This document shows positions 1-6,075 of a DNA stretch of 8,725 bases, one piece after another (the first letter of the stretch is position 1; each line of letters opens with the position of its first letter). The stretch comes from Firmicutes bacterium OM04-13BH (GTDB lineage: Bacteria; Bacillota; Clostridia; Lachnospirales; Lachnospiraceae), in NCBI GenBank assembly GCA_003481745.1, contig QULP01000016.1:1-8725 (forward strand). The letters run 5' to 3'. The position numbers and the translations under genes are program-made. The notes beneath the pieces were generated by a model. The model was given only the letters and a program-made list of their open reading frames with translations, was not told the origin of the DNA and did no database searches.

Positions 1-64
1 TAGCCAAGTGGTAAGGCAAAGGTCTGCAACACCTCTATCACCAGTTCGAATCTGGTTGGCGCCT
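1..64 (+). tRNA. tRNA-Cys (GCA), 5' end cut by the window edge
   Basis: The anticodon arm reads GGTCT-GCA-ACACC, giving anticodon GCA for cysteine. The T arm CCAG-TTCGAAT-CTGG and the 3' acceptor strand TGGCGCC with discriminator T at 64 are present. The first seven bases, the 5' acceptor strand GGCGCCA known from the second copy at 566-636, lie outside the window. CCA is not encoded. A terminator follows seven bases later. It differs from the second, inverted copy by one T-loop base (G at 48, A in the other copy); both are acceptable purines, so it looks functional. Confidence 0.93.
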
Positions 65-70
65 CTAAAT

Positions 71-107
71 AAAAAGTCCTGAAACATTTTGTTTTAGGAC
101 TTTTTTT
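71..107 (+). terminator. Rho-independent terminator of the rightward tRNA-Cys
   Basis: A stem AAAAAGTCCT at 71-80 pairs with AGGACTTTTT at 96-105. It is extended inward by GAAAC/GTTTT (one G-U pair) around the loop ATTTT, and it ends in a run of seven T. It lies immediately after the tRNA-Cys and before the etfB relic. The A-rich 5' arm could also let it work in the opposite direction. Confidence 0.88.
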
Positions 108-121
108 GTAACTCAAACTTA

Positions 122-396
122 TGAAGAAGTATAGAACAAGTTAAAGCTGAGATGGGGCAGATGACGCAGTGATTCTTTCTGACCGAAAATTTGCAGGGGC
201 AGATGTCTTGGCAACTTCTTAGGCGCTTGCACAGGGAATCCAGGTGATTGGCGACGCAGATTTGATTATCTGTGGGAGACAGACCATTGATGGGGATACT
301 ATAGAACCAGCGATGGCAGAATATCTGACGATTCCACACGCAGCATGGGTAGCTGAGATTGTGGAAGTAAGAGAAGATGCAATCTGTGTGCGTTAG
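122..396 (+). pseudogene. etfB: Electron transfer flavoprotein beta subunit, internal fragment with several lesions
   Basis: Read in the frame starting at 157, the sequence gives ADDAVILSDRKFAGADVLAT followed later by ADLIICGRQTIDGDT and AEYLTIPHAAW. These are the hallmark motifs of the EtfB nucleotide/FAD-binding region (family pattern: SDRxFAGADTLATSYxLA, then LIICGRQAIDGDT). Only about 85 residues of a roughly 260-residue protein remain. Lesions seen: one base missing near 155-157 between AEMG and ADDAV; TAG at 220-222 where the family has Tyr; an apparent loss of two codons after GDT near 300, where AQVGP is expected and IEP is found; and TAG at 394-396. There is no start codon, ribosome site or C-terminal half. 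The AEMG part before the frameshift (146-156) is only weakly family-like. This is a dead relic, not an expressed gene. Confidence 0.85.
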
Positions 397-424
397 GACT
401 TAAAGTGATTAAAGAATAGATTTT

Positions 425-467
425 TCAAATAAAAAACGCATCGATGAATTCTTATTTCATCGATGCG
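425..467 (-). terminator. Terminator of the leftward tRNA operon
   Basis: A perfect 12-bp inverted repeat, CGCATCGATGAA at 437-448 against TTCATCGATGCG at 456-467, encloses a 7-base loop. Read on the minus strand it is followed by TTTTTTATTTG, the usual U-tract. It lies 20 bases after the last tRNA (Asn) of the leftward cluster. No U-tract follows on the plus strand, so it is directional. Confidence 0.9.
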
Positions 468-487
468 CATTTCTGGGCAATAAAAAA

Positions 488-560
488 CTCCCCCTGTTGG
501 ACTCGAACCAACGACACTGCGGTTAACAGCCGCATGCTCTACCGACTGAGCTAAGGAGGA
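488..560 (-). tRNA. tRNA-Asn (GTT)
   Basis: The reverse complement folds as a 73-base cloverleaf. Acceptor TCCTCCT pairs with AGGGGGA (one T-G pair), the discriminator is G as usual for Asn, the D arm is GCTC-GAGC, the anticodon arm is TGCGG-CT-GTT-AA-CCGCA, and the T arm is GTTGG-TTCGAGT-CCAAC. CCA is not encoded. It is the last gene of the Glu-Cys-Asn operon, five bases after tRNA-Cys, and is followed by the terminator. Confidence 0.97.
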
Positions 561-565
561 ATAAG

Positions 566-636
566 AGGCGCCAACCAGATTTGAACTGGTGATAGAGGTG
601 TTGCAGACCTTTGCCTTACCACTTGGCTATGGCGCC
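566..636 (-). tRNA. tRNA-Cys (GCA), complete copy
   Basis: A 71-base cloverleaf: acceptor GGCGCCA/TGGCGCC, discriminator T (U73, a cysteine identity base), anticodon GCA in GGTCT-GCA-ACACC, and T arm CCAG-TTCAAAT-CTGG. CCA is not encoded. It is the middle gene of the leftward operon, four bases after tRNA-Glu. Over 66 bases it is an inverted copy of the partial tRNA-Cys at the left edge, with one mismatch at 582. Confidence 0.97.
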
Positions 637-640
637 TTAA

Positions 641-712
641 TGACTCCAAGGGGATTTGAACCCCTGTTACCGCCGTGAAAGGGCGGTGTCTTAACCGCTT
701 GACCATGGAGCC
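641..712 (-). tRNA. tRNA-Glu (TTC)
   Basis: A 72-base cloverleaf: acceptor GGCTCCA/TGGAGTC with discriminator A, anticodon arm CCGCC-CT-TTC-AC-GGCGG, and T arm GGGG-TTCAAAT-CCCC. CCA is not encoded. It is the first gene of the leftward Glu-Cys-Asn operon, directly behind the promoter at 750-778. Confidence 0.97.
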
Positions 713-749
713 AGATTTTTAAGTTTTATTAGTGTTACAACCGAGATTT

Positions 750-778
750 ATAATAGCATAGAAGTAATAAAAAAGCAA
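750..778 (-). promoter_or_regulatory. Sigma-A-type promoter of the tRNA operon
   Basis: On the minus strand TTGCTT (773-778) and TATTAT (750-755) are separated by exactly 17 bases, a good vegetative promoter match. Transcription would start near 742-744, about 30 bases before tRNA-Glu. Confidence 0.7.
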
Positions 779-846
779 GCATTTTTTTGAAAAAATTTTA
801 AATAATAGAAAAAGAAGAGTAGAAACTATACTTTTTCGGACAGCTC

Positions 847-855
847 TGATATAAT
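847..855 (+). promoter_or_regulatory. Extended -10 promoter of the dus-trmO operon
   Basis: TGATATAAT at 847-855 is a perfect extended -10 (TGnTATAAT). No good -35 sits 17 bases upstream; the hexamer there, 827-832, reads TATACT, consistent with dependence on the extended element. The expected start near 862 gives a leader of about 38 bases containing the AGAGG ribosome site at 884-888. Confidence 0.75.
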
Positions 856-899
856 GTCTGCGTTCGACTTGAAGAGAAAAGTGAGAGGAAACTAAAAGA

Positions 900-1880
900 A
901 TGAAGTATTATATGGCTCCGTTAGAGGAGGTCACAGAAGCGATTTACAGAAATGCCTATCATGCATTTTTCTTTCCGATGGATAAATATTTTGCGCCTTT
1001 TATTTCTGCAAAGCCAAATAAGGGGCGTCTGTTTAATTATAGAGAAAAACGGGATATTCTTCCGGAAAATAATCAAAATTTGTATCTTGTTCCACAGATA
1101 TTGACGAATCAGAGCGAAGATTTTTTAAGAACCGTAAAAGGACTAATGGAATATGGATACCAAGAAGTGAATTTAAATCTGGGCTGTCCGTCAAGACCGG
1201 TGGTAAATGGTGGAAGAGGTTCGGGATTTTTAGAAAAGAAAGAAAAATTAAAGCAGTTTTTAGATGAGATTTTTGATAAATGTCCAATCGAAATTTCAAT
1301 TAAGACAAGGCTTGGTCGTTATCATGAGGAAGAGATAGATGAACTATTTGAACTTTTTTCTAATTATCCTTATGAGGAATTAATTGTTCATCCGAGAGTT
1401 CAGACTGATTATTATAAAGGGAGTCCACGATTCGATGCGTTTGCAGGTGTATATCAAAAGAATGAAAAACCGTTAATCTATAATGGAGATATTTTTACCA
1501 AAGAGGATTATGAAGACGTGGTAAAGCGATTTCCGAAAATAGATGGCGTGATGCTCGGAAGAGGTGTACTTGCAAATCCAGGTCTGCTTTCCGTAATTCA
1601 TGGACAAGAATTGCCGTCACTTGAAGTTTGGGGGGCATTTTTGGAGCGTCTTTATCAGGATTTCACCGAAAATGCAGTCAATGAAGAGAAAGCTTTGTTT
1701 AAATTAAAGGAAATCTGGTGCTATCTTCGGTATTCATTTCCAAAGATGGACATCTGGAACACCAAAATCAAACGTTGCCAAAATCTTAAAGAGTATAGAA
1801 TGGCAGTGGAAGAATTATTGAAACATTATCCGGAAATACCGAATGGTGCATTTGGAAAGCTGGACGAGGAGGGGAGATAA
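900..1880 (+). CDS. tRNA-dihydrouridine synthase (Dus family)
   Basis: An FMN enzyme that uses NAD(P)H to reduce uridines in the tRNA D-loop to dihydrouridine. At 326 residues it has the family's normal length. The N-terminal MAPLEEVTEAIYRNAY matches the FMN-binding start of the TIM barrel. NLNLGCPSRP at 91-100 holds the catalytic Cys96, followed by the GGRGSGFL glycine-rich loop. Further barrel motifs are ISIKTRLGR (133-140), the LIVHPR segment (161-166), IYNGDI (193-198) and GVMLGRGVLANPG (216-228), which binds FMN phosphate; the helical tRNA-binding domain follows. The motif style is that of the clostridial Dus subgroup; which uridine it modifies cannot be read from the sequence. The start ATG lies 11 bases after AGAGG. 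It is followed after one base by trmO, so both are probably translated from one mRNA. The nearby tRNA genes are transcribed away from it. Confidence 0.95.
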   Translation: MKYYMAPLEEVTEAIYRNAYHAFFFPMDKYFAPFISAKPNKGRLFNYREKRDILPENNQNLYLVPQILTNQSEDFLRTVKGLMEYGYQEVNLNLGCPSRPVVNGGRGSGFLEKKEKLKQFLDEIFDKCPIEISIKTRLGRYHEEEIDELFELFSNYPYEELIVHPRVQTDYYKGSPRFDAFAGVYQKNEKPLIYNGDIFTKEDYEDVVKRFPKIDGVMLGRGVLANPGLLSVIHGQELPSLEVWGAFLERLYQDFTENAVNEEKALFKLKEIWCYLRYSFPKMDIWNTKIKRCQNLKEYRMAVEELLKHYPEIPNGAFGKLDEEGR

Positions 1881-1881
1881 G

Positions 1882-2577
1882 ATGAAAGAACAGTATGAAA
1901 TTCAGGCAATTGCACACATTGTTACGGATTTTTCTTCCAAGTTTGGAATTCCCAGACAGAGCGGTCTGGTCGAAGAATTGGAAGGAAAGATTTTATTTGA
2001 ACCGGAATATGGCACGAAAGAAGCTGTAAAAGGACTCGAAGAATTTTCTCATATCTGGCTTATCTGGGGATTTTCCGAAAATAGAAGGGAAAACTATTCC
2101 TTGACGGTCAGACCACCGAAATTAGGCGGAAATACGAGAAAAGGAGTATTTTCAACCCGCTCTCCATTTCGTCCAAATGGAATGGGATTATCCTGTGTTC
2201 GGTTAGAGAAGATAGAATTTGATGAAAAAGAAAGACCGATTCTTTATGTAAAGGGTGCAGATTTGATGAATGGAACACCAATTTTTGATATCAAACCTTA
2301 TATTCCGTATTCGGATTGTCATCCGGAAGCAGAAGGCAGTTTTGCAAGTGTGCATCAAAATGACAGGATAAAGGTTGATATTCCAGAAGAGTTAGAAAGA
2401 CTTGTGCCAGAAGAAAAAAGACCGGCGCTTTATGCAGTATTAGAACAAGATCCCAGACCGGCTTATCAACAAGACCCCGAGCGGATTTATGGATTCCCGT
2501 TTGCAGGAATGGAAATCCGCTTCAGGGTAAAGGACGACTGTCTGACAGTCTGTGAAGTAAAACAAGAGTCCTGTTAG
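1882..2577 (+). CDS. trmO: tRNA (N6-threonylcarbamoyladenosine(37)-N6)-methyltransferase TrmO
   Basis: TrmO (TsaA, UPF0066 family) uses S-adenosylmethionine to methylate t6A37 in tRNA-Thr to m6t6A, fine-tuning decoding of ACY codons. The 231-residue protein carries the family signatures in order: the GLEEFSHIWLIWGF strand (51-64), the STRSPFRPNGMGLS signature (91-104), DLMNGTPIFDIKPYIPYSD (127-145) and the C-terminal small domain with RIYGFPFAGMEIRFRV (201-216). An in-frame ATG at 1843 would add 13 residues. ATG 1882 is preferred because AGGAGGGG at 1867-1874 sits seven bases before it and the family starts with a strand like YEIQAIAHI. The ribosome site lies inside the end of the dihydrouridine synthase gene, so the two tRNA-modification genes are an operon. 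It converges with asnB 30 bases downstream, with no clear terminator between them. Confidence 0.95.
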   Translation: MKEQYEIQAIAHIVTDFSSKFGIPRQSGLVEELEGKILFEPEYGTKEAVKGLEEFSHIWLIWGFSENRRENYSLTVRPPKLGGNTRKGVFSTRSPFRPNGMGLSCVRLEKIEFDEKERPILYVKGADLMNGTPIFDIKPYIPYSDCHPEAEGSFASVHQNDRIKVDIPEELERLVPEEKRPALYAVLEQDPRPAYQQDPERIYGFPFAGMEIRFRVKDDCLTVCEVKQESC

Positions 2578-2607
2578 GAAAATACGGATAGGGTAAAGTG
2601 TTTTTGT

Positions 2608-4458
2608 TCACACCAGTTTAATCTTATAGTGCTCCAGCCAGTAATTAACCTGCAAAAGATAAGCAAGCATCTGCGGTCCGGCCATGAGCTGACCATACCA
2701 TGGTCTGGTATAATCGGATGGTGTTTCTAAAAATTGATGAACTTTCTTTGTATCCAGTAAGGTACGGATTGGTGCATTTGGAGAAGCAAGCACTTCTTTT
2801 AGACGGTCAGCGAGGAGGGTTTCATAAGCAGGGTCATAAGTTTTCGGATAAGGGCTTTTTTTCCGCCACAAAATTTCTTCGGGAAGAAATTCAGAACCGG
2901 CATATCGAAGCAGACCTTTCACGATTCCATTGGGACATTTCATGGACCATGGAACATTAAAAACATATTCGACAATGCGGTAATCAGCAAGCGGAACGCG
3001 CGCTTCTAAGCCGGAATACATACTGGTGCGGTCCATACGATTTAAAAGTGTCATCATAAACCAGCGCAGATTGAGATAAGAAATTTCTCGTCTGCGTTTT
3101 TCTGTTGGGGAATCCGATAAAAGGCGTGGAGTCTCGGCAATGGTTGCTTCATAAGCAGAGGCAGAGTATTCTTCTATTGGAAGTGTGGCAAGAACATCAG
3201 CGGACAAGAGAAGTTTTCGAGGAGCAAAATCAGAGGACCACGGGAAAGCAGGAGTACGAAATGCTTTTTCCTGATGAAACCATGGATAACCGCCGAAAAT
3301 TTCGTCCGCACATTCTCCGGTTAACGTGACTTTATTATAGGCGGTTACTTTGGAACAAAAATATAACAGAGAAGATTCCACATCCGCCATACATGGCAGG
3401 TCGGCAGCATCTACAGCACGGAACAGACACTCAAACTGGGCTGTGTTATCACATTCTAAAAGGTGATGAGCGGTATTAAGATATTGGCTCGTTTTTTTCG
3501 CCCAGGGAGCATCCTGACTTGGCTGAAAAGAGTTGGACTGAAAATATTTCGCATTATCTTTAAAGTCAAAAGAAAACGTATTTAATCGGCGGTTCTGTTT
3601 TTGCAATTCTTTTGCGCAAATAGCAGTAACCAGACTACTGTCCAAGCCGCCGGATAAAAAAGTACAGATTGGAATGTCAGAAAGCATCTGCATTTTTACA
3701 GAATCTTCAATCAGCCATGCCGTTTTTTCGATGGTTTCCAAAAAAGAATCTTCGTGTGGACGGCTTTCTAATTTCCAATAAAACTGTCTGTTTAATCCGT
3801 CTATGGAAAAAGTTAAAAATTCACCTGGAAGCAGTTCAAAGATATTTTGAAAAACACCGTTTCCACAAGTACGTGCAGGACCAAGGGCAAAGATTTCGCA
3901 AAGACCGTTTTTATCAACGACAGGATTGATTCCCGGATAGATAAAGAGTCCTTTGATTTCTGATGCAAAAACAAGCGTATTATCCGTTATCGTAAAAAAT
4001 AACGGTTTAATCCCTATACGGTCGCGGAAAAGCCAGAGTCGTTTTTCTTCTGCATGATAAATTGCAATTGCAAAGATACCGTTTAATTTTTTGATAAAGT
4101 CTTCCCGATAAAGAATAAAACCATTTAAAATTACTTCGGTGTCACTGTTAGTGATAAAAACAGTTCCAGCTTTTTTCAATTCTTCCCGCAAAGGTTTCAT
4201 GTTATAAATTTCGCCATTAAAGACAATCGAATAATTTCCGGAGGCGCATTGTTTTATCATAGGCTGATGCCCGGTTAATAAGTCAATAATTTCAAGTCGC
4301 ACATGAGAGAGACCACAGTGAGAGGAAAGATACGTTCCCTCATCATCCGGACCACGTCGTTTAAGGGTGTGGTTCATGGCTTCAAGAATAGAAATCCATT
4401 TGTTTTGAGATTGCATAAAATCGTTTCTTGGATTACAAAATCCGGCAATTCCACACAT
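2608..4458 (-). CDS. asnB: Asparagine synthase, glutamine-hydrolysing (class II amidotransferase)
   Basis: Makes asparagine from aspartate, glutamine and ATP, or in some relatives amidates another carboxylate such as meso-diaminopimelate in peptidoglycan. The 616-residue protein begins MCGIAGFC: Met removal leaves Cys2 as the glutaminase nucleophile, so this ATG is chosen over one six codons upstream (4476). AAGGAG at 4466-4471 sits seven bases before it. The glutaminase domain (1-210) shows RRGPDDEG (34-41), SHVRLEIIDL (51-60), NGEIYN (81-86) and SDTEV (105-109). The synthetase domain shows the ATP PP-loop SGGLDSS (269-275), GECADEIFGGYPWF (381-394), LEARVPLADYRIVEYV and KSPYPKTYDP near the C terminus. 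It lies 38 bases after dpaB with no promoter or terminator visible between them, so it should be part of the dipicolinate operon. Its length is close to that of Bacillus subtilis AsnO, which is known to matter in sporulation. The true amide acceptor is not shown by the sequence. Confidence 0.94.
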   Translation of the reverse strand: MCGIAGFCNPRNDFMQSQNKWISILEAMNHTLKRRGPDDEGTYLSSHCGLSHVRLEIIDLLTGHQPMIKQCASGNYSIVFNGEIYNMKPLREELKKAGTVFITNSDTEVILNGFILYREDFIKKLNGIFAIAIYHAEEKRLWLFRDRIGIKPLFFTITDNTLVFASEIKGLFIYPGINPVVDKNGLCEIFALGPARTCGNGVFQNIFELLPGEFLTFSIDGLNRQFYWKLESRPHEDSFLETIEKTAWLIEDSVKMQMLSDIPICTFLSGGLDSSLVTAICAKELQKQNRRLNTFSFDFKDNAKYFQSNSFQPSQDAPWAKKTSQYLNTAHHLLECDNTAQFECLFRAVDAADLPCMADVESSLLYFCSKVTAYNKVTLTGECADEIFGGYPWFHQEKAFRTPAFPWSSDFAPRKLLLSADVLATLPIEEYSASAYEATIAETPRLLSDSPTEKRRREISYLNLRWFMMTLLNRMDRTSMYSGLEARVPLADYRIVEYVFNVPWSMKCPNGIVKGLLRYAGSEFLPEEILWRKKSPYPKTYDPAYETLLADRLKEVLASPNAPIRTLLDTKKVHQFLETPSDYTRPWYGQLMAGPQMLAYLLQVNYWLEHYKIKLV

Positions 4459-4496
4459 AGAGATACTCCTTTCCAATTCTATAAGTGGTGAGCTGA

Positions 4497-5081
4497 TTAC
4501 CAGGCTTTGATTAAAGGCTGAATCTGTTGTTTGTTCAAGGCTGATTCAATAGATGGAATCAGAAGTTCTGGATGTGAAATCAGAGAAGTTGGTTTTTTGA
4601 CTGGATTGTCCTGTCCAAATGGAATAAAGAAAATATTTTTTGCGTTAATTAAAAGCCCGATATTTTTCATATTCAAACCAAGGGCATCGTTTGTGGAGAC
4701 GGATAATAAGAGTGGTTTATCATTTCTAAGATGGGCTTTTGCCGCCATTAAAACCGGAGTATCGGTGATTCCGTTTGCAAGTTTTGCAAGTGTATTTCCG
4801 GTGCATGGAAAGATGACAAGCAGGTCAAGCAGGCTTTTGGGACCGATTGGTTCGGCATCTTTGATGGTAAGAATTGGAGGGAAACCTGTAATTTCTTCTG
4901 CTCTTTTTAAGAAACTTTCAGCCGTTCCAAAACGGCTGTCGATACTTTGTGCAGAGTCAGAAAAAATGGTCTGTATGACAGCTCCCTCTTTTTGGAGTGC
5001 TTCAAGTGCTTCAAAAATTCGGGCGTAGGTGCAAAAAGAACCGGTAAAGGCAATGCCTATTTTTTTTCCAGATAATGACAT
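4497..5081 (-). CDS. dpaB: Dipicolinate synthase subunit B
   Basis: Flavoprotein subunit of the DpaA-DpaB enzyme (SpoVFB) that converts dihydrodipicolinate to dipicolinic acid in the mother cell for import into the spore core. The 194-residue protein has the family length. The N-terminal KKIGIAFTGSFCTYARI matches the flavin-binding GFALTGSFC-type start. The signature block runs from about residue 85: VIFPCTGNTLAKLANGITD, MAAKAHLRN, LLLSVSTNDALG, then the conserved Asn-Ile-Gly and Lys-Asn-Ile-Phe-Phe-Ile-Pro-Phe-Gly-Gln-Asp run with a KPTSLI tail. The start ATG at 5081 has AAGGAGAGG nine bases upstream. It begins 24 bases after dpaA ends and should share its transcript. All expected core motifs are present and no defect is seen. 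Confidence 0.95.
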   Translation of the reverse strand: MSLSGKKIGIAFTGSFCTYARIFEALEALQKEGAVIQTIFSDSAQSIDSRFGTAESFLKRAEEITGFPPILTIKDAEPIGPKSLLDLLVIFPCTGNTLAKLANGITDTPVLMAAKAHLRNDKPLLLSVSTNDALGLNMKNIGLLINAKNIFFIPFGQDNPVKKPTSLISHPELLIPSIESALNKQQIQPLIKAW

Positions 5082-5105
5082 AAGAAAGAACCTCTCCTTT
5101 TTTAT

Positions 5106-5957
5106 TTAGGATGAAATTTTAATGCGCTGAAAAATGAAAGACATCATTTTTTCGGCAGAGGAAAGCGGTGCGCATTTTCCAGGGAGTCCTAAGAGCAGAT
5201 GCGCATTTCGCCCCATTGCTTTTGCTTCTTCGAGGTTAAAGCCACCAGGGGCAGAGGCAAGGTCAAGCAATAAGGCAGAAGGAGAAATCTGTTCTAAAAG
5301 GGCACTTGTTAAGATTGGTGCAGGGATGGTATTAAAAATAAAATCAAAAGAAGATAATTCACAATCGGAAAGCTGTTCTAAGGAAATGATCTGTGCGCCC
5401 GTCAAAGAAGCTTCGGCAAGCTGAACAGGGTTTCTTGCAGCAACACTTAGATAGGGTGTCTGCATAGAAAGGAGTCGGGCGAGCGCTTTGGCACATTTTC
5501 CATATCCTAAGATAAGACAACGGCTTTCAAAAAGTGTGCGGGGACTTAAGAGAATGGCATTTGCAAGAGTGGATTCTGCGGTTGCTTTTGCATTCCAGTA
5601 AGAAAATTCAGGTGAAGCCATAAAGTCAAAAGCAGGGATGTTTTTTGCCTGAATGAGTTTAAAAAAAGGCTTTGGAATACAGCCTGCGAACAGGGTGTGT
5701 CCATCAGAAAGCAGGTCAGCAAATTCAAGATAAGGAGCTTTATTGAGAAGTTTGGAAAACGGAATTGGTGCAATACAAACAGAAGAAGAGGAGACTGCTT
5801 CTAAAAGAGAATCCAAAGGTTGGATGCAGGGCGCTTTTAATGGTTCACAGAGACCATAGTGGCAGATGCAGTATCCCTTTAAAGCGAGTAATTTTGCAAG
5901 GCAGACTTGACGCATATCTCCTCCGATGATGGTAAAATCGAATGTTTTTTTATTCAT
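5106..5957 (-). CDS. dpaA: Dipicolinate synthase subunit A
   Basis: Rossmann-fold oxidoreductase subunit (SpoVFA) of dipicolinate synthase. The 283-residue protein is close to the usual length near 297. Motifs: FTIIGGDMRQVCLAKLL (8-24), the family's N-terminal signature; NAKATAES (122-129), matching the family's NAxxTAE helix; CLILGYGKCAKALARLL (147-163), the nucleotide-binding loop; and LLLDLASAPGGFNLEEA (229-245), then GLPGKCAPLSSAE (257-269). The nucleotide loop is G-Y-G-K-C-A: the third glycine of GxGxxG is alanine. In-frame ATGs at 6032 and 5981 lie above or at the predicted transcription start of the sigma-K-like promoter, and the protein they would add is unlike the family, so ATG 5957 is chosen. 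Its ribosome site (GGAAC) is weak. First gene of dpaA-dpaB-asnB. Confidence 0.93.
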   Translation of the reverse strand: MNKKTFDFTIIGGDMRQVCLAKLLALKGYCICHYGLCEPLKAPCIQPLDSLLEAVSSSSVCIAPIPFSKLLNKAPYLEFADLLSDGHTLFAGCIPKPFFKLIQAKNIPAFDFMASPEFSYWNAKATAESTLANAILLSPRTLFESRCLILGYGKCAKALARLLSMQTPYLSVAARNPVQLAEASLTGAQIISLEQLSDCELSSFDFIFNTIPAPILTSALLEQISPSALLLDLASAPGGFNLEEAKAMGRNAHLLLGLPGKCAPLSSAEKMMSFIFQRIKISS

Positions 5958-5986
5958 GTTTGTTCCAGTCAGAAAAAACATTTCTT

Positions 5987-6016
5987 TACTATATGATGAA
6001 AGTACGAAAAAGGTGC
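5987..6016 (-). promoter_or_regulatory. Sigma-K-like promoter of the dpaA operon
   Basis: Minus strand: the -10 element CATATAGTA (5987-5995) fits the sigma-K pattern CATAnnnTA exactly. A GCACC at 6012-6016 supplies the -35 AC, 17 bases before CATA. Transcription would start near 5980, about 23 bases before the dpaA ATG. In Bacillus subtilis and Clostridioides difficile the dipicolinate synthase genes are sigma-K dependent, which supports the reading. No strong sigma-A promoter is seen here. Confidence 0.7.
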
Positions 6017-6023
6017 AGACAGT

Positions 6024-6053
6024 TACCGACACAGAACTGGTACAGCGTCGGTA
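6024..6053. repeat. Inverted repeat upstream of the sigma-K-like promoter
   Basis: TACCGAC at 6024-6030 and GTCGGTA at 6047-6053 are perfect 7-bp inverted arms with a 16-base spacer. The repeat starts eight bases upstream of the -35 element of dpaA and lies after the stop codon of the AraC gene. It may be a regulator site or a weak transcript hairpin ending the AraC message. No U-tract follows closely enough for a standard terminator. Confidence 0.45.
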
Positions 6054-6075
6054 TAGAGGCCTGATTTATGCTGTA

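Noticed and set aside
1843..1881. Upstream ATG that would extend TrmO by 13 residues
   Set aside because: It lies inside the preceding gene without a ribosome site, whereas ATG 1882 has AGGAGGGG at ideal distance and matches the family N terminus.
2536..2550. Perfect palindrome GACTGTC-T-GACAGTC
   Set aside because: It is coding sequence inside the C-terminal part of TrmO, and a one-base loop cannot form a simple hairpin; probably chance.
2578..2614. Possible bidirectional terminator between trmO and asnB (GTGT near 2598, ACAC near 2610)
   Set aside because: Only a four-base stem with an eight-base loop; too weak to support.
4459..4476. Upstream ATG adding six residues to the asparagine synthase
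   Set aside because: The glutaminase needs Cys directly after the initiator Met, which only ATG 4458 gives.
4531..5028. 165-residue open frame on the plus strand
   Set aside because: It is antisense to dpaB, whose protein is clearly recognisable in the opposite frame; no ribosome site and no family features.
5958..6032. Longer dpaA starts at 6032 and 5981
   Set aside because: They lie above or at the predicted transcription start of the sigma-K-like promoter, and the extra residues are not family-like.
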